Below, piece by piece: positions 1 to 8,200 of a stretch of 64,000 nt of DNA. Numbering within the stretch: the stretch's first letter is position 1; each line of letters begins with the position of its first letter. The translations under genes and the position numbers were made by a program. The stretch comes from Flavobacterium noncentrifugens. Its GTDB lineage: Bacteria > Bacteroidota > Bacteroidia > Flavobacteriales > Flavobacteriaceae. Under the pieces are notes generated by a model. The model had not been told where the DNA came from, did not search any database, and saw only the letters and a program-made list of their open reading frames with translations. The stretch spans positions 1 to 64,000 of the forward strand of contig NZ_FNEZ01000002.1 in assembly GCF_900100375.1 (NCBI RefSeq), read 5' to 3'.

Positions 1-152
1 TATGTACAATTTTCCTGCCCGAAAGGGCAGGAATAAACTTTCTTTCTTTATTAAAAAATTTCTTTATCCCAGTGTGTTGATAATATTAGTTTGTATTTGG
101 CTTTTTTAAAAGCAAAACTGCAAACAAGTTGCCCAAAGCAACTAACGACTTA
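1..152. other. Spacer upstream of 5S rRNA
   Basis: AT-rich stretch with no convincing gene. A short perfect hairpin (CCTGCCC, GAAA, GGGCAGG) lies at 15-32. Its position directly before the 5S gene suggests the 23S-5S spacer of an rRNA operon; the 23S gene itself is not in the window. Confidence 0.5.
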
Positions 153-258
153 AGGTGGTTATTGCGGCGGGGCTCACCTCTTCCCATCCCGAACAGAGAA
201 GTTAAGCCCGCCTGCGCAGATGGTACTGCAATTTGTGGGAGAGTATGTCGTCGCCTTT
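153..258 (+). rRNA. 5S ribosomal RNA
   Basis: The sequence carries the conserved 5S landmarks: a CCCATCCCGAACAGAGAAG block at about 187-205, then TTAAGCCCGCC, and the GGGAGAGTA block near the 3' end. The 5' GGTGGTTATTGCGGCG and 3' end GTCGTCGCC fit the terminal helix. The length of about 106 nt suits a Bacteroidota 5S. It is followed by a strong terminator, so it is the last gene of the operon. The exact ends are estimated by eye. Confidence 0.93.
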
Positions 259-266
259 CTTTAGAG

Positions 267-297
267 AAGCCTGTCTGAAAAGACAGGCTTTTTGTTT
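267..297 (+). terminator. rRNA operon terminator
   Basis: A perfect 10-bp stem (AAGCCTGTCT / AGACAGGCTT) with a GAAA loop is followed by a T-rich tract, just after the 5S gene. Confidence 0.85.
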
Positions 298-592
298 TTA
301 TTGGAACCACGTGTTCGCCCTTCGGTTCGTCCCATTTAGCTTCGCTCAATTCGGGCTAAAGCCATCAGGTCTTTTGAAAACCCTGTTCTAACGAACGTTT
401 GTTTTTATATATTCCCTGTCTTTTTGATACGGATATTTTTGCTTTTCAGTTGATGGCGCACGGATTGGAAATCCAAGCGATCAGTTTTGAAAAACAGACT
501 GTAGAAACCTCACATATCCATTGATAAGCTATTGCCTGTATTTTTTTGTCAAATGGCAAATCGCAAAAAAAAACGTTTTACTAACTTGCGGT
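298..592. other. Intergenic region before the Crp/Fnr gene
   Basis: No gene is recognised. A long minus-strand frame covers the 5S region and is a shadow. The only clear signal is the palindromic site at 545-560 near the start of the next gene. Confidence 0.5.
545..560. promoter_or_regulatory. Candidate Crp/Fnr operator (site 1)
   Basis: Imperfect palindrome TTTGTC-AAAT-GGCAAA, one base from the perfect palindrome at 1170-1185. It lies about 32 bp before the start codon chosen at 593, a position suited to autoregulation. That the neighbouring Crp/Fnr protein binds here is inferred. Confidence 0.5.
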
Positions 593-1162
593 ATGAAAGA
601 ATTTATAACATATATATTGCAGTTTGGAAACCTGAACCAGCAACAACTGGAGTTGATTTCGAATAAGGCGACTGAAGTAAATCTTCAAAAGGACGCTTAT
701 TTTTCGGAAGCTGGAAAGATTGCACAACAGGTTGGGTTTGTGTTAGACGGCATCGTCCGTGTTTGTTATTACAATAATAAAGGCGAGGAAATCACCAAAT
801 ATTTTATTGAAGAAAACAATCTGGTCGTAGATCTCGAGAGCTTTGACAATGAGATCCCATCTTCTGCCTATGTGCATGCGATTACAGATTGCAAGCTGCT
901 CATTTTTTCCAAAAAGGACTGGAATGAACTTCTGCATACCATTATCGGCTGGGATGCAATTGTGCATAAGATCATTTCAAAAGCCTTGCGGCAGAAAGTA
1001 GAGCGCCGAAGTCCATTGGTCTCAGAAGATGCGACTACGCGCTATTTGATGTTCTTAGAAATTTATCCTAATGTCGTGAACCGGATTCCGCTTTCCTACA
1101 TTGCATCTTATTTGGGCGTGACCCAATCTTCACTGAGCAGGATCAGAAAAAACATTTCCTAA
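593..1162 (+). CDS. Crp/Fnr family transcriptional regulator
   Basis: About 190 aa, the usual length for Bacteroidota Crp/Fnr-like regulators. The N-terminal part is a cyclic-nucleotide-binding-like jelly roll, including a GFVLDGIVRVCYYNNKGEE segment typical of the family. The C-terminal part ends in a winged helix (LSYIASYLGVTQSSLSRIRK). The frame opens upstream at 521, but the ATG at 593 gives the normal family start and leaves the palindrome at 545-560 outside the gene. The next gene is an SDR dehydrogenase on the same strand; the palindromic motif occurs before both, so the regulator probably controls itself and the SDR. Ligand unknown; proteins of this subgroup often do not bind cAMP. 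Confidence 0.88.
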   Translation: MKEFITYILQFGNLNQQQLELISNKATEVNLQKDAYFSEAGKIAQQVGFVLDGIVRVCYYNNKGEEITKYFIEENNLVVDLESFDNEIPSSAYVHAITDCKLLIFSKKDWNELLHTIIGWDAIVHKIISKALRQKVERRSPLVSEDATTRYLMFLEIYPNVVNRIPLSYIASYLGVTQSSLSRIRKNIS

Positions 1163-1169
1163 GGCGCTT

Positions 1170-1208
1170 TTTGCCAAATGGCAAATGATGTCATCCGCAA
1201 ATGGCGCA
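1170..1208. promoter_or_regulatory. Candidate Crp/Fnr operators (sites 2 and 3)
   Basis: A perfect palindrome TTTGCC-AAAT-GGCAAA (1170-1185) is followed 7 bp later by a related half-conserved copy, ATCCGC-AAAT-GGCGCA (1193-1208). Centre-to-centre spacing is 23 bp, about two helical turns. They lie 32-70 bp before the SDR start codon at 1240, so a dimeric regulator could bind both. Confidence 0.6.
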
Positions 1209-1239
1209 CCTTTGTTTGATTAATTTAAATGAACAAAAA

Positions 1240-1977
1240 ATGAAATCAGTATTGATTACAGGAGCCAATAGAAGCATTGGTTTAGAAACAGCAAAACAGC
1301 TTTCTAATAAAGGTTTATTCGTTTACCTTGGAAGCCGCAACCTTCAAAAAGGGAAAGCGGTGGTTGCAGCGTTAAATGAAAAAGGATTTGAAAATATCAC
1401 AGCCATTGAAATCGATGTGACGAAGCCTGATTCTATTTTGGCTGCGAAAAAGATCATTGAAAGTGAACAGGGAAAACTTGATATTTTAATTAACAATGCC
1501 GGAATTAGCGGAGCGATGCCGCAAAATGCTTTGCATACTTCAATTGCCGATATCCAGGAAGTTTTTGATACAAATTTCTTTGGGGTGATCAGCGTGACGC
1601 AGGCATTTCTAGAATTACTCAAAAAAGCACAGAGCCCAAGGATCAGCAACATTACCTCTGGACTTGGATCTTTAACATTGCACAGCGACCCAAATTGGAA
1701 ATATTACAATGTTAAATCGGTTGGCTATGGTACTTCAAAAGCCGCATTAAATGCTTATACGATCGTGTTGGCTTATGACCTCAAAGACCTTCCGTTCAAA
1801 GTGAACGCGATTGATCCAGGCTACACGGCAACAGATTTCAACCACCACAACGGACCGGGAACGATTGATAGTGCCGTCAATTTTATTATCAGGCACACAC
1901 TGACCGATGACGATGCGCCGACCGGGCAATTTTTCAGCAATGACATTGACGATGAAACCGGGGTAAGTCCCTGGTAA
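1240..1977 (+). CDS. SDR family oxidoreductase
   Basis: A classical short-chain dehydrogenase of about 245 aa. It begins with the Rossmann fold MKSVLITGANRSIGLETAKQL (TGxxxxIG dinucleotide motif), followed by NNAG near residue 80. The catalytic positions are a conserved Ser in the NITSG segment and YGTSK (Tyr-x-x-x-Lys), then NAIDPGYTATD. The start is set at the ATG directly before the Rossmann strand; the longer frame from 1201 would run through a candidate operator. The protein is cytoplasmic, probably NADPH-dependent, with an unknown carbonyl substrate. It sits 77 bp after the Crp/Fnr gene with palindromic motifs in between, suggesting a regulated pair. Confidence 0.9.
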   Translation: MKSVLITGANRSIGLETAKQLSNKGLFVYLGSRNLQKGKAVVAALNEKGFENITAIEIDVTKPDSILAAKKIIESEQGKLDILINNAGISGAMPQNALHTSIADIQEVFDTNFFGVISVTQAFLELLKKAQSPRISNITSGLGSLTLHSDPNWKYYNVKSVGYGTSKAALNAYTIVLAYDLKDLPFKVNAIDPGYTATDFNHHNGPGTIDSAVNFIIRHTLTDDDAPTGQFFSNDIDDETGVSPW

Positions 1978-2062
1978 TTTAAATAGCGCTTCAATTTGAG
2001 GCTCTTTTTTCGGATCATTAAATTAATTTGATAAATGTTAATCCGGAAAATTGAGAATGCCA

Positions 2063-2093
2063 TTGCAGGCTTTCTTCTAAATATTTATATTCG
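2063..2093 (+). promoter_or_regulatory. Promoter of the APH-like gene
   Basis: TTG (2063-2065), a 20-bp spacer and TATATTCG (2086-2093) resemble the Bacteroidota -33/-7 pattern TTG-N19-21-TAnnTTTG, with one mismatch in the -7 box. The start codon is 66 bp downstream. Confidence 0.4.
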
Positions 2094-2158
2094 CGGGAAC
2101 GAAACCTATTTTGAAAACTGATTTTCATTGCAGTTTCGTTTACTTTTAAAAGGATTTT

Positions 2159-3142
2159 ATGGACGTTTTTCCGGTTGCCACATCGACACTTTCTGCAAAC
2201 GCATTAGGGGAATTTCTGAAAGAAAAGTATAATTTTAAAGATTGCACCTGTGAATTGTTTCGAACGGGAATCAATCATACTTATTTCATTTCGGCTGATA
2301 TGGAAAGATACGTCCTGAGGATTTATTTTTACAATTGGCGCTCTGAATCAGAGATCATGGAGGAAATTTTACTTTTGAATGAATTAAAACAAGTGCAGAT
2401 CAACATTTCGCATCCAATTGCAGATCAGAACGGATCATACATTCAGAACATTCATGCGCCGGAAGGCATGCGTCACGCCGTGCTTTTTTCATTTGCCAAT
2501 GGGAAAAAGATTCGGTTCATGAACGAAGAAACGTGTTTTGCTATTGGCACGTTGATGGCAAAAATCCATAAAGAAACACAGGATAAAACGATCGGGCGGA
2601 TTCACTACAATCCGGAAACGTTGCTTCAGCAGCCATATGAATATGCCAAAGCTCATTTTTCTGAATCGCTTCCTGAAATGCAGTTTGTACAAAAACAGGG
2701 TCAAATCATCGGTGAAAATTTCAAAAAAATGGATTTAATTCATCTTGCAAAAGGCGTTGTTCACTTGGATATCTGGTATGACAATATGAATGTTGCCGAT
2801 GCCAATGAAATCACCATTTTCGATTTTGATTTTTGTGGAAATGGATTGTTGGTTTTTGATGTGGCTTACTTCTGCAAACAGCTTTTTCATATTGAAACGG
2901 ATAAGGACAGGTACGAATTGAAAGCGCAAAGTTTTTTAAAAGGTTATCAAAGTATCCGGAAATTATCTGATGCAGAAATAAAATTTATTCCCGATGCCGC
3001 AACTTCAATCTGGATTTTTTATCTTGGGGTACAATCGCAGCGGTTTGACTGGTCGAATATATTCCTGACAGAAAATTACCTTAAAATATATGTCGGGAAA
3101 ATGAAATCATGGATGGATTATTACAGTAACAAATTATCATAA
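2159..3142 (+). CDS. Phosphotransferase enzyme family (APH/ThrB2-like)
   Basis: A 327-aa protein of the aminoglycoside phosphotransferase / homoserine kinase II fold. The N lobe contains INHTYFISADMERYVLRIY, the family's nucleotide-binding strand with a conserved position before LRIY. The C lobe has the catalytic loop HLDIWYDNMN (Asp and Asn for catalysis and magnesium) and ITIFDFDFCGNG, the DxD-type metal motif. Members phosphorylate small alcohols such as homoserine, choline or sugars as well as antibiotics; nothing here singles out the substrate. It is alone between a plausible promoter and the DUF4256 gene 42 bp downstream, possibly co-transcribed. Confidence 0.82.
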   Translation: MDVFPVATSTLSANALGEFLKEKYNFKDCTCELFRTGINHTYFISADMERYVLRIYFYNWRSESEIMEEILLLNELKQVQINISHPIADQNGSYIQNIHAPEGMRHAVLFSFANGKKIRFMNEETCFAIGTLMAKIHKETQDKTIGRIHYNPETLLQQPYEYAKAHFSESLPEMQFVQKQGQIIGENFKKMDLIHLAKGVVHLDIWYDNMNVADANEITIFDFDFCGNGLLVFDVAYFCKQLFHIETDKDRYELKAQSFLKGYQSIRKLSDAEIKFIPDAATSIWIFYLGVQSQRFDWSNIFLTENYLKIYVGKMKSWMDYYSNKLS

Positions 3143-3184
3143 ATTAATATTGAAAATTATTCAGATATACCAAACTTTATAGCA

Positions 3185-3748
3185 ATGGAAGATAGGAAAC
3201 AGTTGTCAACGGCTCAGCACGAAGAATTGATCAAAGTTTTACAAGTCCGTTTTGAAAAACACAGCGATCGGCATAAAGATATCGAATGGTCGAAAGTAAA
3301 AGCAAAGCTTGAAGCCAATCCTGAAAAATTATTCATATTGCATGAAATGGAAGCAACCGATGGCGAACCGGATGTAGTTGGTTGCGATAAAACTACAAAT
3401 GAATTCATTTTCTTTGATTGTTCACAAGAAAGCCCGAAAGGCCGGAGAAGTTTGTGCTACGACCGCGAAGGCCAACTGTCAAGAAAAGAACACCAGTCTC
3501 AAAATAATGCTATTGATATGGCAGCAACCATGGGTGTCGAAATTTTGACCGAACAGCAATATCGAGAATTGCAGCAGCTTGGAAAATTTGATTTAAAGAC
3601 TTCGAGTTGGCTGCAAACACCTGAAAAGGTTAGAAAACTTGGAGGAAGTATTTTTGGCGACCGCCGTTATGACAGGGTTTTCATTTACCACAATGGTGCG
3701 CAGTCGTATTATGCCGCGCGGGCTTTCCGGGGTTCGTTAAAGGTTTAG
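3185..3748 (+). CDS. DUF4256 domain-containing protein
   Basis: A 187-aa soluble protein with no signal peptide or membrane segment. It matches my memory of the DUF4256 family along its whole length: N-terminal helix (LSTAQHEELIKVLQVRFEKH), HEMEATDGEPDVVG, a central FFDCSQESPKGRRSLCYD segment and C-terminal SSWLQTPEKVRKLGG followed by GDRRYDRVFIYHNGAQSYY. The family is widespread and uncharacterised; the order of acidic and Arg-rich motifs is distinctive but gives no reaction. It is followed by a bidirectional terminator. Confidence 0.85.
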   Translation: MEDRKQLSTAQHEELIKVLQVRFEKHSDRHKDIEWSKVKAKLEANPEKLFILHEMEATDGEPDVVGCDKTTNEFIFFDCSQESPKGRRSLCYDREGQLSRKEHQSQNNAIDMAATMGVEILTEQQYRELQQLGKFDLKTSSWLQTPEKVRKLGGSIFGDRRYDRVFIYHNGAQSYYAARAFRGSLKV

Positions 3749-3766
3749 ATAAATATATTTTAATGA

Positions 3767-3793
3767 AAAATCCCGCCTTAAGACGGGATTTTT
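3767..3793. terminator. Bidirectional terminator
   Basis: The hairpin AAAATCCCG / CGGGATTTT is flanked by A and T runs on both sides, between two convergent genes (DUF4256 on +, M1 peptidase on -), so it can stop both. Confidence 0.8.
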
Positions 3794-5644
3794 TTAGTTT
3801 AATGTTCGTTGTAAATCCTGAACGGTCGTTAAATGATAACCGGGTTTTGCTCTTTCAAATAGCTGTTTTGCCCAATCTTTGCCTTCGGGCGTTTTGATCA
3901 TTTCTTTGTACAAAGTTTCCAAAGATCCGGTTCTGCTTGTAGCGATTATAAAATTTTCGATGGCATTTCGCGCCGGTTTGTAACTGTGCTTTATCGCCTG
4001 TACAAACCATTGACGTTTGATGACAAAATTTCCTTTGTCTGTAAAATGAAATTCTGCGTCGATTGCCGCCATTTCTTTTTCGGTTAAATCTTCAGGAAGG
4101 TAATCTATAAAATGCTGTTTTTCAGTAGTGGATTTGATTTGCTGGGCCAATCCTTTAACACCGGTCTTTCTCCAATTTGACTGAATGCTGTCAATCTTGA
4201 TAAAATCTTCCGAAACTGGCACAATAATATTTGACGGAATTCCAGGATTGTATATCCACTCGTCAAGCTTGATTTTTTCCTCGAGGTCGGCATTACCTTT
4301 AATAAGGTTTTTGTTGATGTAAGCTACAAAATCTTCGGTCGTGATCGACTGGAAAGCATGTGCGTTGAAATAGGCTTTGATGAATGCATCAAATTTTTGC
4401 CTGCCAACCGCATCTTCAATAGTCTGTAAAAAAGCATAACCTTTTTCGTACGGAATGTCGCTCAGTGATTCGTCCGGATTTCTGCCCTGAGTATCCACTT
4501 TTAAGCGTGTGTCCGGATTTTTAGCACCCATTTCTGCAATATTGTCCTGCAATCCTTTTCGGCTTAGAACATCCTGCATCTTCGCTTCGTCTTTCCCGAA
4601 GATTTCCTCACCAATGCGGTGTTCCACATAAGTCGTAAAACCTTCGTTAAGCCAAACATCGTCCCAGGTTGCATTTGTTACTAGATTTCCGCTCCAGCTG
4701 TGGCCCAGTTCATGCGCCAATAAACTCGTTAATGACCTGTCGCCTGCGATGACGCCTGGAGTCAGGAATGTTAGGTTTGGATTTTCCATTCCGCCATAAG
4801 GAAAACTCGGTGGCAACACCAAAACGTCGTATCTGCCCCAGCGGTATGGCCCGTATAATTTTTCGGCAGCATAAACCATTTTTCCAAGTTCGGCAAATTC
4901 CCAGGCTGCTTTGTCTAAGACAGAAGGCTCGGCATACACACCTGTTCTGTTGTCGATTGATTTAAACGCAAGGTCGCCCACGGCAATAGCCATTAAATAG
5001 GAGGGTATTTTTTTATTTTGGACGAATGTATAAATGCCAGTGGTATTTTTCTTTTGTGGATTGACCGCACTCATTAAGGCGATCAGGTCTTTCGGAACGG
5101 TCACTTTTGCATTGTATGTGAAGCGTATTGACGGCGAATCCTGGCATGGAATCCAGGTTCTTGTCCAAATGCTTTCACCTTGTGAAAATAAAAAAGGTTT
5201 GGTTTTATCTGCGGTTTGCAGCGGTGTCAGCCATTGTAGCGCCACTGCGTCTTTGGTAGTTTTATAGTAAATGTTAACTTTCGTTGTGGTGGGTTCAATG
5301 GTTACAATCAAAGGTTTTCCGTGGAATTCGACTTCGGTGCCGAGTTTGAATTTTGCCGGTTTTTCATCATCATCCAAAGTCACTTTTTCAATTTCGAGCG
5401 TATTTTCATCAAAAATGATTTCTTTTCCTTTCGAAACATTGTCGATTTTCCATGACGCTTTTCCAGAAATGGTCTGGGTTTCAAAATCGACTTTAATGTC
5501 AAGATCCAAATGTTTGACGACGGCTTTTTCAGCAACCGAAAACGAATGTTCGTCATTGATCAGGTCGATTACGCCTTCGGTATTTTTTTGTTTGTTACAC
5601 GCAAAAGCAACGATTAGAATGACGCAAAGCAGGGTTTTTTTCAT
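3794..5644 (-). CDS. M1 family metallopeptidase, lipoprotein
   Basis: A 616-aa zinc aminopeptidase of the M1 (leukotriene A4 hydrolase-like) family. The N terminus MKKTLLCVILIVAFAC is a lipoprotein signal with the lipobox Cys at about residue 16, so it is anchored in an envelope membrane. Substrate recognition is by the PYGGMENPNLTF segment (the GxMEN motif). The zinc site is HELGHSW with the second Glu ligand in NEGFTTYVE. The C-terminal ARM-like helical part is present (AIENFIIATSRTGSLETLYKEM). It likely trims N-terminal residues from periplasmic peptides. It is transcribed away from the DinB remnant and ends at a shared terminator. Confidence 0.94.
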   Translation of the reverse strand: MKKTLLCVILIVAFACNKQKNTEGVIDLINDEHSFSVAEKAVVKHLDLDIKVDFETQTISGKASWKIDNVSKGKEIIFDENTLEIEKVTLDDDEKPAKFKLGTEVEFHGKPLIVTIEPTTTKVNIYYKTTKDAVALQWLTPLQTADKTKPFLFSQGESIWTRTWIPCQDSPSIRFTYNAKVTVPKDLIALMSAVNPQKKNTTGIYTFVQNKKIPSYLMAIAVGDLAFKSIDNRTGVYAEPSVLDKAAWEFAELGKMVYAAEKLYGPYRWGRYDVLVLPPSFPYGGMENPNLTFLTPGVIAGDRSLTSLLAHELGHSWSGNLVTNATWDDVWLNEGFTTYVEHRIGEEIFGKDEAKMQDVLSRKGLQDNIAEMGAKNPDTRLKVDTQGRNPDESLSDIPYEKGYAFLQTIEDAVGRQKFDAFIKAYFNAHAFQSITTEDFVAYINKNLIKGNADLEEKIKLDEWIYNPGIPSNIIVPVSEDFIKIDSIQSNWRKTGVKGLAQQIKSTTEKQHFIDYLPEDLTEKEMAAIDAEFHFTDKGNFVIKRQWFVQAIKHSYKPARNAIENFIIATSRTGSLETLYKEMIKTPEGKDWAKQLFERAKPGYHLTTVQDLQRTLN

Positions 5645-5685
5645 CGGAATATAATTTTCCGAAAAGTACTGCTTTTTAACGAATG

Positions 5686-6184
5686 CTAAAAACTTTTATC
5701 ATCTGCCGACGGACCATAAATCGAAGGAATTTTGATGCCGTCCATTCACATATAGACAGTCAGTTTCCCACGATGGTGTACCCAATGATTTAAAGTCGTC
5801 CGAATGTCGGTTTTCTTTGGCGATGGATACATAATTTTGCTATTTGCCTTGAGACTAAAGTTTTCTTCGAGCATGCCGTCGCCGGAATTTTGAAGCGCTT
5901 CTTCCGCTTTTTTGATGCTCGCTTCTTTTCATCAGTTGTTCCGAAGTTTCAATTTTTTGATGTGGATAAGTGCCCATGTCAATTTCTGAATCAGTAACCA
6001 TTGTTGCGATCCACATCGGGATTTCTGCAACAAGCAAAGTCAGATAGCGCATTTCCATCGAGGTTTAGTGCGCTTTGAACGTGAACAATTCCGGAAGGGC
6101 AATTCTCTCAAGGCATTTGCGGGTCGAAGCAGTTTCCATTTGCAATTCTTCTAAAAGTATAGTAGTTAAAATTTTAGTTGCCAT
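5686..6184 (-). pseudogene. Degenerate DinB family protein
   Basis: Reading the minus strand from the ATG at 6184 gives a DinB-type start (MATKILTTILLEELQMETA...ELFTFKAH), then an in-frame TAA, then SMEMRYLTLLVAEIPMW, a frame change near 5930, then ALQNSGDGMLEENF and NHWVHHRGKLTVYM. A second in-frame TGA follows, and the end is IKIPSIYGPSADDK. The metal-ligand helix HWVHHRG and the YGPSAD tail are classical for DinB/YfiT-like proteins. Two premature stops and one frameshift make it a pseudogene of about 165 codons. It lies between the M1 peptidase and the pdhC terminator. Confidence 0.85.
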
Positions 6185-6349
6185 AATAAATGCTGTCTTT
6201 ATTTTAAGATTTCAGAACGGACAAAAAAAATAACCATTAACGACTTAAGACTTATAAAGGTATCATCTTAATGGAACTTCATTTCTTAATGGTAAAATTT
6301 TCTATATCTAATAAAGTTTACGATTACTTAAAGTTATGAAAATCAGCTA

Positions 6350-6390
6350 AAAAACAAAAATCCCGCACTGAATTTCAATGCGGGATCTTT
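6350..6390 (-). terminator. Terminator of the pdhA-pdhC unit
   Basis: The stem ATCCCGCA / TGCGGGAT (6360-6367 and 6379-6386) is followed on the minus strand by a T-rich tract. It lies about 90 bp after the pdhC stop. Confidence 0.75.
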
Positions 6391-6478
6391 AGCTATTTAA
6401 TGATGATCAGAATTTCAAGAGATACGTTGGATGGATCACGTAAATCACACATTTGAAATCGTATTTATTTCAATTGGC

Positions 6479-8194
6479 TTATGCCAGCATCGTTACCGGA
6501 TTTTCCAGATACGTTCTGAGTGTTTGCAGGAATTGAGCTCCTGTAGCGCCGTCAACGGTTCTGTGGTCGCATGCCAATGTTACTTTCATGGTGTTGCCAA
6601 CAACAATTTGTCCGTTTCTAACAACCGGTTTTTCAACAATCGCTCCAACTGATAAAATCGCTGAATTCGGTTGGTTAATGATCGAAGTAAATTCGGTAAT
6701 CCCGAACATTCCAAGGTTTGAAACCGTAAACGTACTTCCGTCCATTTCTGCCGGTTGTAATTTTTTGGTTCTCGCTTTTCCTGCAAGGTCTTTGACTTTC
6801 GTGCCGATTTGTGTCAGGCTCATCTGGTCTGTAAATGGCAATACCGGAACCAATAATCCGTCTTCAACAGCTACGGCCACGCCAATGCTGATGTTGTGGT
6901 GGATTACCGTTACATCGTCTTTCCATTGTGAATTTACTTGTGGGTGTTTTCTGAGCGCCATTGCACACGCTTTGATGACCATATCGTTAAATGAAACTTT
7001 TGTATCGGGAATCGTATTGATCACGGCTCTTGATTTCATCGCATCGTCCATCGCTACTTCAATAGTTAAGTAATAATGTGGAGCAGTGAATTTAGATTCG
7101 GCCAAACGGCGTGCAATCGTTTTGCGCATTTGCGAATTTTTGACTTCTTCTGAAGAAACTTCGCCAGCCGGAACAAATGCTTTTACCGGAGTCGCAGCCT
7201 GTTCTGTTTTCGCTGGAGCAGTAGCTTGTTCAGCAGGAGCAGCTGCAGCTTGCGGTTTAAAGTTTTCTATGTCAGATTTAACAATTCTTCCGTTTTCACC
7301 TGAACCTTTTACCTGTGCAATATTGATTTTTTTCTCTTCGGCGATTTTTTTAGCCAATGGAGAAATGAAAATTCTTTTTCCGTCAGAAACTACATTTACA
7401 GTTTCTTCTTCTTTAGCATCTGACTTTTCATCAGATTTTGCTTCGTTCGATTCCGCTTTTGGAGCATCGGATTTGGCATCTGATGTTGGAGCAGGAGCAG
7501 CGCCGCCTTTTTTGTAGTTTGCAGCAATACCTGAAATGTCGGTTCCATCTGGTCCGATGATCGCGAGAACGCTGTCTACCGGAGCAGTTTCGCCCTCGTT
7601 GATTCCGATGAACAATAAAGTACCGGCATTGAACGATTCGAATTCCATTGTTGCTTTATCGGTTTCGATTTCAGCAAGAATATCGCCTTCGGCAACTTTA
7701 TCTCCGACTTTCTTTAACCATGTTGCCACAGTTCCGTCGGTCATGGTATCGCTCAAACGCGGCATTGTTACGACTACAACTCCTTTTGGAAGTTCTGCAG
7801 CTGCAGTTGGAGCGGCTTCTTTTTTATCTTCAGATTTAGCTTCTTCCTTTGCAGGAGTTGCCTCTTCTTTTTTATCTTCTGTTTTTGGAGCCTCAGCTTT
7901 AGGCGCTTCTGCAGCCGGAGCATCGCCACCAGCCAAAAGCGCGGAAATGTCTTCGCCTTCGTTTCCGATAATCGCTAAAAGAGAATCAACCGGAGCCGAT
8001 TCGCCTTCCTGAATTCCGATGTGCAATAAAGTTCCTGAATTGAATGACTCAAATTCCATTGTTGCTTTGTCGGTTTCAATCTCGGCTAAAATATCGCCTT
8101 CGCTGATCTTGTCGCCTACTTTTTTAAGCCACGTTGCAACTGTTCCTTCCGTCATCGTATCGCTCAAGCGCGGCATTGTGATTTTAATTGCCAT
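6479..8194 (-). CDS. pdhC: Pyruvate dehydrogenase E2 (dihydrolipoamide acetyltransferase)
   Basis: A 571-aa E2 component. It has two N-terminal lipoyl domains in tandem, each with the lipoylation motif IETDKATMEFES (about residues 40-52 and 165-180). Ala/Pro/Glu/Lys-rich linkers follow, then a peripheral subunit-binding domain (RIFISPLAKKIAEEKKINIAQVKGSGENGRIVKSDI, read in parts) and the C-terminal catalytic domain ending in CDHRTVDGATGAQFL (the HxxxDG active site). It transfers the acetyl group from E1 to CoA in the cytoplasmic complex. The gene starts 6 bp after pdhA on the same strand, so the two form an operon; the E1 here is the fused-neighbour alpha type. Confidence 0.97.
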   Translation of the reverse strand: MAIKITMPRLSDTMTEGTVATWLKKVGDKISEGDILAEIETDKATMEFESFNSGTLLHIGIQEGESAPVDSLLAIIGNEGEDISALLAGGDAPAAEAPKAEAPKTEDKKEEATPAKEEAKSEDKKEAAPTAAAELPKGVVVVTMPRLSDTMTDGTVATWLKKVGDKVAEGDILAEIETDKATMEFESFNAGTLLFIGINEGETAPVDSVLAIIGPDGTDISGIAANYKKGGAAPAPTSDAKSDAPKAESNEAKSDEKSDAKEEETVNVVSDGKRIFISPLAKKIAEEKKINIAQVKGSGENGRIVKSDIENFKPQAAAAPAEQATAPAKTEQAATPVKAFVPAGEVSSEEVKNSQMRKTIARRLAESKFTAPHYYLTIEVAMDDAMKSRAVINTIPDTKVSFNDMVIKACAMALRKHPQVNSQWKDDVTVIHHNISIGVAVAVEDGLLVPVLPFTDQMSLTQIGTKVKDLAGKARTKKLQPAEMDGSTFTVSNLGMFGITEFTSIINQPNSAILSVGAIVEKPVVRNGQIVVGNTMKVTLACDHRTVDGATGAQFLQTLRTYLENPVTMLA

Positions 8195-8200
8195 AATTGA

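Noticed and set aside
86..349. Minus-strand 87-codon frame over the 5S gene
   Set aside because: It is the complement of a clear 5S rRNA and its terminator.
5271..5654. 127-codon plus-strand frame opposite the M1 peptidase
   Set aside because: Antisense of a gene with signal peptide, GxMEN and HExxH motifs.
7086..8012. Plus-strand frames of 143-158 codons opposite pdhC
   Set aside because: Shadows of the Ala/Lys-rich lipoyl linkers; the minus-strand pdhC has full domain support.
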